From: a bacterium
Lineage (GTDB): Bacteria; CG2-30-53-67; CG2-30-70-394
Length of the DNA: 33,980 nucleotides
NCBI GenBank assembly: GCA_024278555.1
Contig: JAJRSX010000168.1
Coordinates: 1-33,980, forward strand
Direction: 5' to 3'
The position numbers were made by a program, and so were the translations under genes. The notes beneath the pieces were generated by a model. It made no database searches, had not been told where the DNA came from, and saw only the letters and a program-made list of their open reading frames with translations. Below, piece after piece: positions 16,123 to 24,152 of the stretch (position 1 is the stretch's first letter; the number at the start of each line of letters is the position of its first letter).

Positions 16123-16892
16123 TAGGGAAGCTCTCGGTCCTCCACGTCGTCGATCTCCACCTCGCGCAGGGTCTTGCGCGAGCGCACCACCCCGACCAGC
16201 CCGGAGGCCGCGTAGCCCCAGGCGAGGGCGAAGAGGGTGATCTCGTGGGCGGCGACTATCACGATGGCTCCGAGGACCAGGGCGAGCAGGACCTTGAAGT
16301 GGTATCGGGAACGGAGGTCGATATCCTTGAAGGAGCGGTAGCGTATGTTACTCACCATCAAGAAGGCCACCCCGTAGGCGACGACCACGAACCAGACGGG
16401 ACGTCCCACGATCTGCGGGTGGCCGAGGAGGAGCTGGACCTGGTGGTAGAAGAGGACGGTGGTGGCCAGCACCGCCGCCGCCGCCGGGCTGGGGAGGCCG
16501 CGGAAGTACCGTTTGTCCCCCTCGTCCACCTGGATGTTGAAGCGGGCCAGACGCAGGGCGGTGCACACCACGTAGAGGAAGGCGGCGAGCCAGCCGATGC
16601 GGTGGAACTGCGACAGCGCCCAGAGGTAGACCAGGAGCCCCGGGGCGAGGCCGAAGGAGGTGAGGTCGGAGAGGGAGTCGTACTGGACGCCGAAGGCGGA
16701 CTGGGAGTGGGTGAGGCGGGCGATCTTGCCGTCGATGCCGTCGAAGACCCCGGCAAGCAGGATGGCGTTCGCCGCCGCCGTGAAGCGGCCGTCGATCGCC
16801 GCCACGATGGCGTAGAAGCCGCAGAACAGCGCCGCGGTAGTGGCGAGGTTGGGGAGGAGGTAGATCCCCCGGATAGAGTTATTGGAGCTCAC
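16122..16892 (-). CDS. pssA: CDP-diacylglycerol-serine O-phosphatidyltransferase
   Basis: A 256-residue membrane enzyme that makes phosphatidylserine from CDP-diacylglycerol and serine. The CDP-alcohol phosphatidyltransferase motif is complete: DGKIAR, eight residues, then G, three residues, D, three residues, D (DGKIARLTHSQSAFG, then VQYDSLSD). Several hydrophobic helices are visible. The GTG start at 16892 has GGAG seven bases upstream and begins just before the typical RGIYLLPNL; the 67 extra residues in the track ORF come from repeats. Linkage to ilvB, ilvH and leuA is a common arrangement, but here a repeat-rich gap of 544 bp separates it from ilvH. Confidence 0.95.
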   Translation of the reverse strand: MSSNNSIRGIYLLPNLATTAALFCGFYAIVAAIDGRFTAAANAILLAGVFDGIDGKIARLTHSQSAFGVQYDSLSDLTSFGLAPGLLVYLWALSQFHRIGWLAAFLYVVCTALRLARFNIQVDEGDKRYFRGLPSPAAAAVLATTVLFYHQVQLLLGHPQIVGRPVWFVVVAYGVAFLMVSNIRYRSFKDIDLRSRYHFKVLLALVLGAIVIVAAHEITLFALAWGYAASGLVGVVRSRKTLREVEIDDVEDRELP

Positions 16893-16917
16893 TGCGCCGC
16901 TCCGGGACGAAGGCTTC

Positions 16918-16936
16918 GTTGCACACGACCTGCAAC
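16918..16936. promoter_or_regulatory. Inverted repeat GTTGCA-7 nt-TGCAAC upstream of pssA
   Basis: Perfect 6-bp arms lie 25 bp before the pssA start. It could be an operator or a small hairpin in the leader. No regulator is identified. Confidence 0.3.
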
Positions 16937-16940
16937 CGCC

Positions 16941-16979
16941 CAACGCAAAGGCGCAAGGGCGCGAAGGCGCGAAGGGGGA
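16941..16979. repeat. AACGCAAAGGCGCAAGGG repeat, outer left arm
   Basis: Bases 16941-16959 match the reverse complement of 17371-17389 at 17 of 19 positions. Further GCGCGAAGG words follow. It is the outer arm of a nested inverted-repeat structure filling the ilvH-pssA gap. Confidence 0.75.
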
Positions 16980-17046
16980 GAGGAAAAGGGCGGCACAGGC
17001 GTCACCGGCGGCACGAGGCGGCCACGGCGCGGCCTGGAAGGCGGAC

Positions 17047-17081
17047 TCACCGCAGAGACGCAGAGGGCACAGAGAGCTGCA
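17047..17081. repeat. CACAGAG-type repeat, inner left arm (35 nt)
   Basis: This stretch matches the reverse complement of 17267-17301 at 32 of 35 positions. The pair encloses a 185-bp core. The gap 16893-17436 shows no gene that I can support. Confidence 0.9.
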
Positions 17082-17266
17082 TCGGGAAACCACACGACGG
17101 CGCGCGGGCCCCCTTTATGGTTGCGACCTGGCGATCCATCGTGGGGTCGAGCCTCTGACCAGCCATCTTGGCAAGAGTCCATCTCGATGGTGGACAGACA
17201 AGATCCATCCGGAGAATCGACGGAATCCCTTGGGACCGAAGGCACATGAACAAGCCACCCTTCCAT

Positions 17267-17301
17267 TGCAGTTCTCTGTGCCCTCTGTGTCTCTGTGGTG
17301 A
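17267..17301. repeat. CACAGAG-type repeat, inner right arm (35 nt)
   Basis: Inverted partner of 17047-17081. It runs into a perfect palindrome TGAAACCCGGTTTCA at 17299-17313. Confidence 0.9.
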
Positions 17302-17370
17302 AACCCGGTTTCAGACCTGCCCCATCGCCCCAACCGACCACCGACGACACCCTACTGCCGACCCCGAGAC

Positions 17371-17389
17371 CCCTTGCGTCTTGGCGTTG
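17371..17389. repeat. GCGTCTTGGCGTT repeat, outer right arm
   Basis: Inverted partner of 16941-16959 (17 of 19). It closes the nested structure 47 bp before the ilvH stop codon. Confidence 0.7.
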
Positions 17390-17436
17390 ACGACCGGAAC
17401 CGCGGGGACGCGGGCGCTCCCATCGCCAACCGACCC

Positions 17437-17910
17437 CTACGCCCGCTGCAAAGCGACGCTGCCGGTGCGCACGATCTCCTGGATGCCGATGGGGCGCAGG
17501 AGGTCGAGGATCGCCTCGACCTTCTCGGGGCTGCCGGTGACCTCGATGGAGTAGTGACGCGGCGAGGAGTCGATCACCTTGGCGCGGAAGATGTCGACGA
17601 TCCGCAACGCCTCGGCGCGCAGCTCCTGGGGGGCGTGGATCTTGATCAGGGCCATCTCCCGGTCGACGAACTCCTTGTCGTTGAGGTCGACCACCCGGAT
17701 GACGTCGATCTGCTTGTTGAGCTGCTTGGTGATCTGCTCGATGACCCCGTCCTCGCCGCGGGTGACGATGGTCATGTGCGAGACCCCCTTCTCCAGGGTC
17801 TCGGCGACATTGAGGCTCTCGATGTTATAGCCGCGACCGGAAAAGAGCCCCGCCACCCGCGACAGGACACCAAAGCGGTTCTCCACCAGGACAGAGATGG
17901 TGTGGCGCAT
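17437..17910 (-). CDS. ilvH: Acetolactate synthase small (regulatory) subunit
   Basis: A 157-residue protein that binds the large subunit and brings valine feedback control. The N-terminal ACT domain reads SVLVENRFGVLSRVAGLFSG; Asn11, Gly14 and Asn29 match the E. coli IlvH residues linked to valine sensitivity, so feedback inhibition is probably intact. The C-terminal domain (SIEVTGSPEKVEAILDLL) is complete. The ATG at 17910 is preferred over a TTG two codons earlier. No clear ribosome binding site is present; a GCTGAAAGC-type repeat lies where one would be expected. It is 105 bp downstream of ilvB. Confidence 0.95.
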   Translation of the reverse strand: MRHTISVLVENRFGVLSRVAGLFSGRGYNIESLNVAETLEKGVSHMTIVTRGEDGVIEQITKQLNKQIDVIRVVDLNDKEFVDREMALIKIHAPQELRAEALRIVDIFRAKVIDSSPRHYSIEVTGSPEKVEAILDLLRPIGIQEIVRTGSVALQRA

Positions 17911-17913
17911 GAG

Positions 17914-17946
17914 CAAGCTTTCAGCTATCGGCGATCAGCATTCAGC
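17914..17946. repeat. GCTGAAAGC-type repeat directly before ilvH
   Basis: On the minus strand it reads CGCTGAATGCTGATCGCCG and then ATAGCTGAAAGCTT, ending four bases before the ilvH ATG. It shares CTGATCGCCG and GCTGAAAGCTT with 3283-3323, in the same position relative to the start codon. Confidence 0.6.
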
Positions 17947-18015
17947 GGCGGCGGGCCGCCGGTGAGGTGGGTTCACGAAACGGTATGGGCGGGCGCGGAG
18001 TCTACACCCGTGGAA

Positions 18016-19761
18016 TCACGAGCGCGCCACCGGCTGCGGCTCCGGCTGCGGGATCATGTCGACGTTGGCGGCACCCGCCGGGACCATCGGGTAGACGTCC
18101 TCATCGCGGTCGACCCGGAAGTCGATCAAACACGGCCGCCGCGCGGCGATCGCGTCCTCGATGGCGGGGCGCACCTCCTCGCGCTTGGTGACCCGCATCC
18201 CCACCCCGCCGTACGCCTCGGCCAGCTTTACGAAGTCGGGGGTGCCGGCCATCAGGTCGACCGAGGAGAGGTGGTTGTCGAAGAACATGGTCTGCCACTG
18301 GCGGACCATGCCGAGGTACTGGTTGTTGAGGATGCAGGTCACCACCGGCAGGCCGTACTCCACCATGGTGGCCATCTCCTGGATGTTCATCTGGATGGAG
18401 CCGTCGCCGGCGATGTCGATGACCACCTTGTCCGGGTGGGAGATCTGCGCCCCCATGGCAGCGGGGAAGCCGTACCCCATGGTCCCGAGGCCACCGGAGG
18501 TGCACCACTGGCGGGGGCGATCGAAGAGGTAGTACTGGGCCGCCCACATCTGGTGCTGGCCCACCTCGGTGGTGATGATCGCATCGCCCTGGGTGACCTC
18601 GTAGATCTGCTCGATCACGTACTGCGGCTTGAGCTTGCCGTCGTCGGCGTAGCGCAGGGGCTGCTCCTGCTTCCAGTCGCGGATCCGCTCCTGCCACGCC
18701 CGGTGCTTCTCGAGCCAGTCGACCTCGATCGCCTCCACCTGCATCCGGTAGAGCAGCTCACGCAGGACGTGGCGTACGTCGCCGACGATCGGGATGTCGA
18801 CACGGACGTTCTTCTTGATCGAGGTGGGGTCGATGTCGATGTGGACGATCTTCGCGTCCGGCGCAAAGCTGTCGATGCGGCCGGTCACCCGGTCGTCGAA
18901 GCGGGCGCCCACGGCGATCAGCAGGTCGCAGTGGTGCACCGCCATGTTCGCGTACCAGGTGCCGTGCATCCCGAGCATACCGAGCGACAGGGCGTGGCTG
19001 CCGGGAAAGGCGCCGAGGGCCATGAGGGTGGGGGTGACCGGAATATTGGCGATCTCCGCCAGCTCGCGCACCTCCTCGGAGGCATTGGAGAGGATCACCC
19101 CGCCGCCGAGATAGAGCACCGGCCGCTTGGCCCGCTTCAGCGCGGTGATCGCCTTGCGGATCTGGGTGACGCTCCCCTTCAGGTTCGGGTGGTAGGAGCG
19201 GATCCGCACCTCTTCCGGGTAGTGGAAGTCGGCACGCTTCATCTCCCCAAGCAGCACGTCCTTCGGCAGGTCCACCACCACCGGGCCGGGGCGGCCGGTG
19301 CGGGCGATGTGGTACGCCTCCTTGATCGTCCGCCCCAGGTCGCGCACATCCTTCACCAGATACGAGTGCTTGGTGCACGGGCGGGTGATGCCGATCGAGT
19401 CCGCCTCCTGAAAGGCGTCGTTGCCGATCAACGCGGTGGGGACCTGGCCGGTGAAGACGACGATCGGGATCGAGTCCATGTAGGCGGTGGCGATGCCGGT
19501 CACCGCGTTCGTCGCCCCCGGCCCCGAGGTCACCAGGGCGGTCCCCACCTTGCCGGTGGAGCGGGCGTAACCGTCCGCCGCATGCACCGCCCCCTGCTCG
19601 TGCTTGGTCAGGATGTGGCGCAGGTTGCGCTCAAAGTAGAGCTCATCATAAATCTTCAGGATGACGCCACCCGGATAGCCAAAGACGGTATCGACCCCCT
19701 CGGCCTTCAGCGCCTGCAAAAAAATCTGTGCGCCGTTGATCTTCTCTTGCGACGAGCTCAT
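18016..19761 (-). CDS. ilvB: Acetolactate synthase large (catalytic) subunit
   Basis: A 581-residue thiamine-diphosphate enzyme that condenses pyruvate to 2-acetolactate or 2-aceto-2-hydroxybutyrate, the first common step of valine, leucine and isoleucine synthesis. The cofactor-activating Glu is at residue 55 ([15 protein letters not shown]). SGPGATN and the GDGSIQMN...LNN thiamine-diphosphate motif are present. The start at 19761 ([10 protein letters not shown]) has AGGAG six bases upstream. A good sigma70-type promoter lies about 75 bp upstream. ilvH follows on the same strand. Confidence 0.97.
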   Translation of the reverse strand: MSSSQEKINGAQIFLQALKAEGVDTVFGYPGGVILKIYDELYFERNLRHILTKHEQGAVHAADGYARSTGKVGTALVTSGPGATNAVTGIATAYMDSIPIVVFTGQVPTALIGNDAFQEADSIGITRPCTKHSYLVKDVRDLGRTIKEAYHIARTGRPGPVVVDLPKDVLLGEMKRADFHYPEEVRIRSYHPNLKGSVTQIRKAITALKRAKRPVLYLGGGVILSNASEEVRELAEIANIPVTPTLMALGAFPGSHALSLGMLGMHGTWYANMAVHHCDLLIAVGARFDDRVTGRIDSFAPDAKIVHIDIDPTSIKKNVRVDIPIVGDVRHVLRELLYRMQVEAIEVDWLEKHRAWQERIRDWKQEQPLRYADDGKLKPQYVIEQIYEVTQGDAIITTEVGQHQMWAAQYYLFDRPRQWCTSGGLGTMGYGFPAAMGAQISHPDKVVIDIAGDGSIQMNIQEMATMVEYGLPVVTCILNNQYLGMVRQWQTMFFDNHLSSVDLMAGTPDFVKLAEAYGGVGMRVTKREEVRPAIEDAIAARRPCLIDFRVDRDEDVYPMVPAGAANVDMIPQPEPQPVARS

Positions 19762-19836
19762 CCGCTTCTCCTGCTCCAAAGGGCGCGGCGACAAGGGGTT
19801 ACACCGCACCTGCCACCTGCACCGGGGAAGGGACGG

Positions 19837-19865
19837 ATACTAGGAACGGCCCCATAACCAGTCAA
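19837..19865 (-). promoter_or_regulatory. Predicted ilvB promoter
   Basis: On the minus strand TTGACT (19865-19860) and TAGTAT (19842-19837) are separated by 17 bp. Transcription would start about 70 bp before the ilvB ATG. No leader peptide rich in Leu, Ile or Val codons and no T-box-like structure were seen in that leader. Confidence 0.6.
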
Positions 19866-19868
19866 GCG

Positions 19869-19911
19869 AGGCGTGGCCTGCGGCCACGCCTGAGGGCGCC
19901 CTGCGGGCGCC
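19869..19911. repeat. Double-hairpin element, copy 1 (between ilvB and ilvC promoters)
   Basis: Two perfect hairpins stand in tandem, both with a TGC loop: AGGCGTGGCC/GGCCACGCCT (10 bp) and GGCGCCC/GGGCGCC (7 bp). The element fills the space between the two -35 boxes. A second copy in the same orientation follows ilvC. It resembles REP/BIME-type elements in design. Confidence 0.85.
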
Positions 19912-19913
19912 GT

Positions 19914-19942
19914 TTGACCGGCCACGCTCCCCTCCCCATAAT
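19914..19942 (+). promoter_or_regulatory. Predicted ilvC promoter
   Basis: TTGACC (19914-19919) and CATAAT (19937-19942), each 5 of 6 to consensus, are separated by 17 bp. The -35 box starts two bases after the double hairpin ends. The leader to the ATG is about 95 bp. Confidence 0.65.
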
Positions 19943-20043
19943 TCCGCCCTTCGCGAATTGGCGACGGCCACGGCACGACCCTCCCGCCGCCCGACCCGCA
20001 CTGGGCCCACAGCCTACGCGCACAACCTGTTAAGGAGTAATCG

Positions 20044-21144
20044 ATGGCACGGATCGATTTTGGCGGCGTCACCGAGGATATTGTCACCCGTGACGAGTTT
20101 CCCCTGGAGAAGGCGCACGAGGTCCTCAAGGACGAGACCATCGCGGTGATCGGCTACGGGGTCCAAGGGCCGGCCCAGGCCCTGAACATGAAGGACAACG
20201 GCTTCAACGTGATCATCGGCCAGGCGAAGCGGTTTACCCACGACTGGGAGCGGGCCCTCGCCGACGGCTGGGTGGAGGGCGAGACCCTGTTTGAGATCGA
20301 CGAGGCGGCGCGCCGCGGCACGGTCATCCAGATGCTCGTCTCGGACGCGGCCCAGCGGACCATCTGGCCGACCATCAAGGCGTGCCTCAACGAGGGCGAC
20401 GCCCTCTACTTCTCCCACGGCTTCTCCATCACCTACAAGGAGCAGACCGGGGTGATCCCGCCGGACAACGTCGACGTGATCCTCGTCGCCCCCAAGGGGT
20501 CGGGGCTCAACGTGCGGCGCAACTTCCTCTCCGGGGCCGGGATCAACTCCAGCTTCGGGGTCGGCCAGGACTACACGGGGCGCGCCCGCGAGCGGGCGAT
20601 CGCCCTGGGGATCGCCATCGGCAGCGGCTTCCTCTTCCCCACCACCTTCGAGATGGAGGTCTACAGCGACCTCACGGGCGAGCGGGGGATCCTCATGGGG
20701 GCCTTGGCCGGGGTGATGGAGGCCCAGTACGACGTCCTGCGCGCCAACGGCCACAGCCCGAGCGAGGCCTTCAACGAGACCGTGGAGGAGCTCACCCGCT
20801 CCTTGATCCGTCTGGTCGACGAGAACGGCATGGACTGGATGTACGCCAACTGCTCCGCCACCGCCCAGCGCGGTGCCCTGGACTGGAAGCCCCGTTTCAA
20901 GGAGGCGACCCTGCCGGTCTTCAAGGATCTCTACCAGCGGGTGAAGGACGGCAGGGAGACCAAGCGCGTCCTGGAAGCGTGCGGCGCCCCCGACTACCAG
21001 GCTCAGCTCGAGCAAGAGCTGGCGGAGATCCGCGACAGCGAGATGTGGCGTGCCGGCCGCGCCACCCGCGACCTGCGCCCCACCGAGCCGGCCCGCACGA
21101 TCGACGCCAACACCAAGGGCGTGGGCGGCCGCGCCTCGAACTAG
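20044..21144 (+). CDS. ilvC: Ketol-acid reductoisomerase
   Basis: A 366-residue enzyme that isomerises and reduces acetolactate in valine and leucine synthesis. The nucleotide-binding GYGVQG is at 37-42; HGFSITYK, APKGSG and the metal-binding DLTGERG region are present. Its length and sequence (TRDEFPLEKAHEVLKDE, DWMYANCSATAQRGALDW) differ from the common class I form of about 330-340 residues and recall the form I associate with Bacteroidota. The loop that chooses NADPH or NADH (GQAKRFTHDW, 59-68) lacks the usual Arg/Ser pattern, so the cofactor is uncertain. AAGGAG lies six bases before the ATG. It is divergent from ilvB, whereas it commonly lies between ilvH and pssA or leuA in related operons. 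Confidence 0.96.
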   Translation: MARIDFGGVTEDIVTRDEFPLEKAHEVLKDETIAVIGYGVQGPAQALNMKDNGFNVIIGQAKRFTHDWERALADGWVEGETLFEIDEAARRGTVIQMLVSDAAQRTIWPTIKACLNEGDALYFSHGFSITYKEQTGVIPPDNVDVILVAPKGSGLNVRRNFLSGAGINSSFGVGQDYTGRARERAIALGIAIGSGFLFPTTFEMEVYSDLTGERGILMGALAGVMEAQYDVLRANGHSPSEAFNETVEELTRSLIRLVDENGMDWMYANCSATAQRGALDWKPRFKEATLPVFKDLYQRVKDGRETKRVLEACGAPDYQAQLEQELAEIRDSEMWRAGRATRDLRPTEPARTIDANTKGVGGRASN

Positions 21145-21146
21145 GC

Positions 21147-21189
21147 AGGCGTGGCCTGCGGCCGCGCCAGAAGGCGCCCTGCGGGCACC
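21147..21189. repeat. Double-hairpin element, copy 2 (directly after ilvC)
   Basis: AGGCGTGGCC-TGC-GGCCGCGCC and GGCGCCC-TGC-GGGCACC repeat the plan of 19869-19911 in the same orientation, with a G-T pair in the first stem and an A-C mismatch in the second. It begins three bases after the ilvC stop and may also protect the mRNA end. There is no T run. Confidence 0.8.
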
Positions 21190-21206
21190 GAGCCGACGGC
21201 TACCCG

Positions 21207-21232
21207 GGTGCGCCGCACCCGCCACACCCTAC
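21207..21232. repeat. Shortened copy of the GGTGCGCC...CACCCTAC element
   Basis: GGTGCGCCGCACCC followed by GCCACACCCTAC looks like the 31-bp element with internal loss, seven bases before the full copy. Confidence 0.5.
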
Positions 21233-21238
21233 AGCCCC

Positions 21239-21269
21239 GGTGCGCCGCGCTCCGCTTGGCGCACCCTAC
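21239..21269. repeat. 31-bp palindromic element GGTGCGCC...GGCGCACCCTAC, copy A
   Basis: Perfect 8-bp arms GGTGCGCC/GGCGCACC enclose an 11-base loop. It differs from copy B (21897-21927) by one base. Confidence 0.9.
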
Positions 21270-21403
21270 GGGCGAGTGACGTAGGCAGGAGGCGGTAGAG
21301 AGGGGCGAGGCGGGACCGGGGGAACCGTGTCGCCGGGGCAGGGCCGGGGCCGGGCGGCAGTGTTGAAGGCCGTTCAGACCACGAAGGCCATGGAAGGGGG
21401 GGC

Positions 21404-21425
21404 TCAACGCAAAGACGCCAGGGCG
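21404..21425. repeat. AACGCAAAGACGCCAGGGCG repeat, outer left arm
   Basis: These 22 bases are the exact reverse complement of 21812-21833. They belong to the same family as 12040, 16941 and 17371. The gap 21145-21978 shows no gene that I can support; the open frames in it follow the repeats. Confidence 0.92.
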
Positions 21426-21600
21426 CGAAGGCGCAAGGGGGAGGCGCGGCGTCCAACGGGGCACGAGGGGGGGGGCGCGGGTGGGAGCTCAACCCAGAGT
21501 CGCAGAGGGGCGGGAGGCGCAGAGGGGAGGGGTTGGCGGGGGAGAGTGGGCCGGGATCTCGAACGAGCCTTGATGGGGCCACGGCGCTTCGGCCGTATGG

Positions 21601-21624
21601 GTCGTCCACGAAGAGACACGAAGG
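21601..21624. repeat. CCACGAAG repeat, inner left arm
   Basis: GTCGTCCACGAAGAGACACG and the following bases match the reverse complement of 21721-21744 at 20 of 24 positions, enclosing a 96-bp core. Confidence 0.8.
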
Positions 21625-21720
21625 CCGGCCGCTGCGCGGGCCGCTCTTCTGGCAGGTCGCCTTGCGGATCGCGCCGCCGGAGCCTCGGCCTGCCTCCCCC
21701 TTCGTGTAGGCGCGCAGCGC

Positions 21721-21744
21721 CCTTGGTGTGCCTTCGTGGACAAC
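21721..21744. repeat. CCACGAAG repeat, inner right arm
   Basis: Inverted partner of 21601-21624, containing GTGTGCCTTCGTGGAC. Confidence 0.8.
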
Positions 21745-21811
21745 CTCCCTGCCGGGTGGCGACCGGCTCCAAGAAGATCACCGGCGCCGCCCCGCTCAGG
21801 GCCACCCTGCA

Positions 21812-21833
21812 CGCCCTGGCGTCTTTGCGTTGA
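21812..21833. repeat. GCGTCTTTGCGTTGA repeat, outer right arm
   Basis: Perfect inverted partner of 21404-21425, 386 bp away. Confidence 0.92.
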
Positions 21834-21896
21834 AACCCCGCCTGCAAAGCGGCCGCCCAACCCCGGTCTCGCCGCCGGCGACACGGAGAGTGAATC

Positions 21897-21927
21897 GGTG
21901 CGCCGCGCTGCGCTTGGCGCACCCTAC
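21897..21927. repeat. 31-bp palindromic element, copy B
   Basis: Same orientation as copy A at 21239-21269, with one base different (C to G in the loop). The two copies bracket the nested inverted repeats. Confidence 0.9.
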
Positions 21928-21959
21928 AACCATACCCGGCAAGCCCCGAAGGGTGCTGC

Positions 21960-21978
21960 CGGGCCGCGCAGCGGCCCG
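21960..21978 (-). terminator. Hairpin directly after rplQ
   Basis: CGGGCCGC/GCGGCCCG (8 bp) with a three-base loop begins one base after the rplQ stop. No T run follows, so it may be an mRNA-protecting hairpin or part of a Rho-dependent end of the long ribosomal transcript. Confidence 0.4.
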
Positions 21979-22362
21979 TTACTCGGTCGTGGCGTCGGCC
22001 GCGACCGAGGGCTCGACGAACTCGATGATCGCCATGGGGGCGGCGTCGCCGTGGCGGCGGCCGACCTTGAGGATGCGGGTGTAGCCTCCCTGGCGCTCCT
22101 GATAACCGGCAGCCATCTCGTCAAAGAGCTTGTAGACCGAGTCCTTGCGCATGATGTAGGCAAGCGCTCGCCGGCGGCTGGCGAGATCGCCCCGCTTGGC
22201 CAGGGTCATCATGCGATCGGCAATGCAGCGCAGCTCCTTGGCCCGAGCCACTGTGGTGGTAATCCGTCCGTGGTCGATCAGCGAGGTGACCATGTTGCGC
22301 AACATCGCCCGCCTCTGGGAGGAGTTACGGCTCAGCTTGCGATATCCCTTGTTGTGTCTCAT
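21979..22362 (-). CDS. rplQ: Large ribosomal subunit protein bL17
   Basis: A 127-residue protein beginning [17 protein letters not shown], the invariant bL17 start. It binds 23S rRNA near the exit tunnel. It is the last gene of the alpha operon, 44 bp after rpoA, with GAGGAG nine bases before the ATG. The C-terminal end ([12 protein letters not shown]) is a short tail beyond the conserved fold. Confidence 0.97.
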   Translation of the reverse strand: MRHNKGYRKLSRNSSQRRAMLRNMVTSLIDHGRITTTVARAKELRCIADRMMTLAKRGDLASRRRALAYIMRKDSVYKLFDEMAAGYQERQGGYTRILKVGRRHGDAAPMAIIEFVEPSVAADATTE

Positions 22363-22406
22363 CGTCGTCTACTCCTCGCCGTCGGGCTCCAGTCAACCAC
22401 CGGCCG

Positions 22407-23426
22407 TTACGCCGGCTGCTCTTCCGCCGTGGTCAATGCCGACAGCTCGCTTACCAGCTCCGGATCGAGCTCCATGCCGAGGGAGAGCCCCATCGACTCC
22501 AGGAGCTCCTTGATCTCGTTCAGGGACCGGCGGCCGAAGTTCTTGGTCTTCAACATCTCCGACTCGCTCTTCTGGCAGAGGTCGAAGATGGTCTTGATCT
22601 CCGCCTTCTTCAGGCAATTGTAGGCGCGCACCGAGAGCTCCAGCTCCTCGCCCGAGCGGAGCAGCTTGCCGCGAATGCTCTCTTCTTCACCTTCGCCGGT
22701 TGTGCTTACCACCGCCTCTTCTTCACCGACGGTGGTGAAGACGGTCATGTGCTCACGCAGGATGTGGGCGGCGTAGATCATCGCGTCCTGCGGATTGACG
22801 CTGCCATCGGTGACCACCTCGAGGGTCAGCTTGTCGTAGTCGGTGTCTTGGCCGATGCGCGCGTTGTCCACCTCGGCATTGACCCGCAGGACCGGCGAAA
22901 AGCTGCAGTCGATCGGCACCATGTCGACGGGGTCGTCGGGGTCCTGATTCTCCGCCGCGGTGACGTAACCGCGCCCGAGGCTCACCTTCAGCTCCACGTC
23001 GAGGACCGCCCCCTTCTCCAGGGTGGCGATGTGGTGGTCAGGGTTGACGATCTCCAGACCGGTGCCGGAGACATCGAGGTTGGCGGCGGTGACCACGCCG
23101 GCCTTGGTCGCCTTCAGGTAGATGAGCCGCTCGTCGAAGCCGCTGGCGAAGCGGAAGCGAATCCCCTTGAAGTTGAGAATCAGCTCGGTGACATCCTCCA
23201 GGACGCCGGGCACGTAGGTGAACTCGTGGAGGACCCCTTCGATGCGTACCCCGGTGACCGCCGCGCCCGAGATGGAGCTCAGGAGGATACGGCGCAGGGA
23301 GTTCCCGATGGTCGTCCCGAAGCCACGCTCGAACGGCTGCGCGACAAAGACGCCGTGGGTATCGGTGACCTCGCCAACGGCCTCAAGCCGCCGCGGAATG
23401 TGAAAACCTCGCAATACGTGCTTCAT
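22407..23426 (-). CDS. rpoA: DNA-directed RNA polymerase alpha subunit
   Basis: A 339-residue protein that dimerises to start RNA polymerase assembly. The N-terminal domain has [20 protein letters not shown]; the C-terminal domain has [12 protein letters not shown], in which the Arg and Asn match E. coli R265 and N268 that touch UP elements and activators. An acidic linker ([16 protein letters not shown]) joins them. The start at 23426 (MKHVLRGF) has GGGGGAA upstream; the 15 extra residues of the track ORF are not conserved. Confidence 0.97.
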   Translation of the reverse strand: MKHVLRGFHIPRRLEAVGEVTDTHGVFVAQPFERGFGTTIGNSLRRILLSSISGAAVTGVRIEGVLHEFTYVPGVLEDVTELILNFKGIRFRFASGFDERLIYLKATKAGVVTAANLDVSGTGLEIVNPDHHIATLEKGAVLDVELKVSLGRGYVTAAENQDPDDPVDMVPIDCSFSPVLRVNAEVDNARIGQDTDYDKLTLEVVTDGSVNPQDAMIYAAHILREHMTVFTTVGEEEAVVSTTGEGEEESIRGKLLRSGEELELSVRAYNCLKKAEIKTIFDLCQKSESEMLKTKNFGRRSLNEIKELLESMGLSLGMELDPELVSELSALTTAEEQPA

Positions 23427-23480
23427 GCTTCCCCCAGCCACCGCGGGCGAGATGCCGCCGCGGTGATTCAAAGGTGTGGC

Positions 23481-24110
23481 CTAACGGGAGTAGAGCTCGA
23501 CGATGAGCTGCTCTTGGACATCAAGGGTCAGGTGCTCCCGCTGCGGCAGGGTGCGCACCGTCCCGGACATCTCCTTCTTGGCAAGCTCCAGCCATTCGGG
23601 AACACCGCGCCGGTCCGCCGCGGCAAAGTTGTCCACGACCCGCGGGTGCTTTTTGCTCTTCTCGCGCAGGGTAATCTCATCGCCCTGGGTCACCAGGAAC
23701 GAGGGGATATTCACCTTGCGCCCGTTGACCCGCACGTGGCCGTGGCGCACGAGCTGGCGCGCCTCGGCACGGGAGCCGGCAAAGGAGAGACGAAAGACGA
23801 TGTTGTCCAGCCGCCGCTCCAGGAGAGAGAGGAGGTTCTCACCGGTCACCCCGCGCATCCGCTCCGCGCGCCGGAAGTAGCCGCGGAACTGCTTCTCGAG
23901 GATGCCGTAGATACGACGCACCTTCTGCTTCTCGCGGAGCTGCAAGGAGTACTCACTCTGCTTCATCCGCCGACGCTGACCGTGTTGGCCGGGGGCATAG
24001 CCGCGCCGCTCAATGGCGCACTTGTCCTTGAAACAGCGCTCTCCCTTGAGGAAGAGTTTCTCCCCTTCACGCCGACAAAGTCTGCAAACGGAATCGGTAT
24101 ATCGAGCCAA
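23481..24110 (-). CDS. rpsD: Small ribosomal subunit protein uS4, zinc-binding form
   Basis: A 209-residue primary 16S rRNA binder. Cys9, Cys12, Cys26 and Cys31 ([16 protein letters not shown]) make the zinc site of the C+ form, which most Gammaproteobacteria lack. The S4 RNA-binding domain reads [18 protein letters not shown]. The start codon is TTG at 24110, supported by GGAGG five bases upstream and by the conserved MARY start. In many bacteria uS4 represses the alpha operon by binding its mRNA. Confidence 0.97.
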   Translation of the reverse strand: MARYTDSVCRLCRREGEKLFLKGERCFKDKCAIERRGYAPGQHGQRRRMKQSEYSLQLREKQKVRRIYGILEKQFRGYFRRAERMRGVTGENLLSLLERRLDNIVFRLSFAGSRAEARQLVRHGHVRVNGRKVNIPSFLVTQGDEITLREKSKKHPRVVDNFAAADRRGVPEWLELAKKEMSGTVRTLPQREHLTLDVQEQLIVELYSR

Positions 24111-24152
24111 CGGTGCCTCCGGGTCGTGCGAATCGAATCGAGGGTTGTCCTG

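Noticed and set aside
13987-16125. 712-residue plus-strand ORF
   Set aside because: It is antisense to leuA and overlaps the end of the DUF4105 gene; a shadow of GC-rich coding sequence.
19762-19836. T-box, leader peptide or attenuator for ilvB
   Set aside because: No run of Leu, Ile or Val codons and no terminator/antiterminator pair was seen in the leader.
17374-19857. 827-residue plus-strand ORF
   Set aside because: It is antisense to ilvH and ilvB and has no recognisable domain.
21229-21922. Several overlapping ORFs of 96-172 residues in the 21-kb gap
   Set aside because: All are Arg/Pro/Ala-rich, follow the repeats and lack good starts.
21239-21927. A complete transposon between the two 31-bp copies
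   Set aside because: No transposase is encoded between them, and the 31-bp element also occurs alone at 12358, so it is a dispersed repeat rather than a proven terminal repeat.
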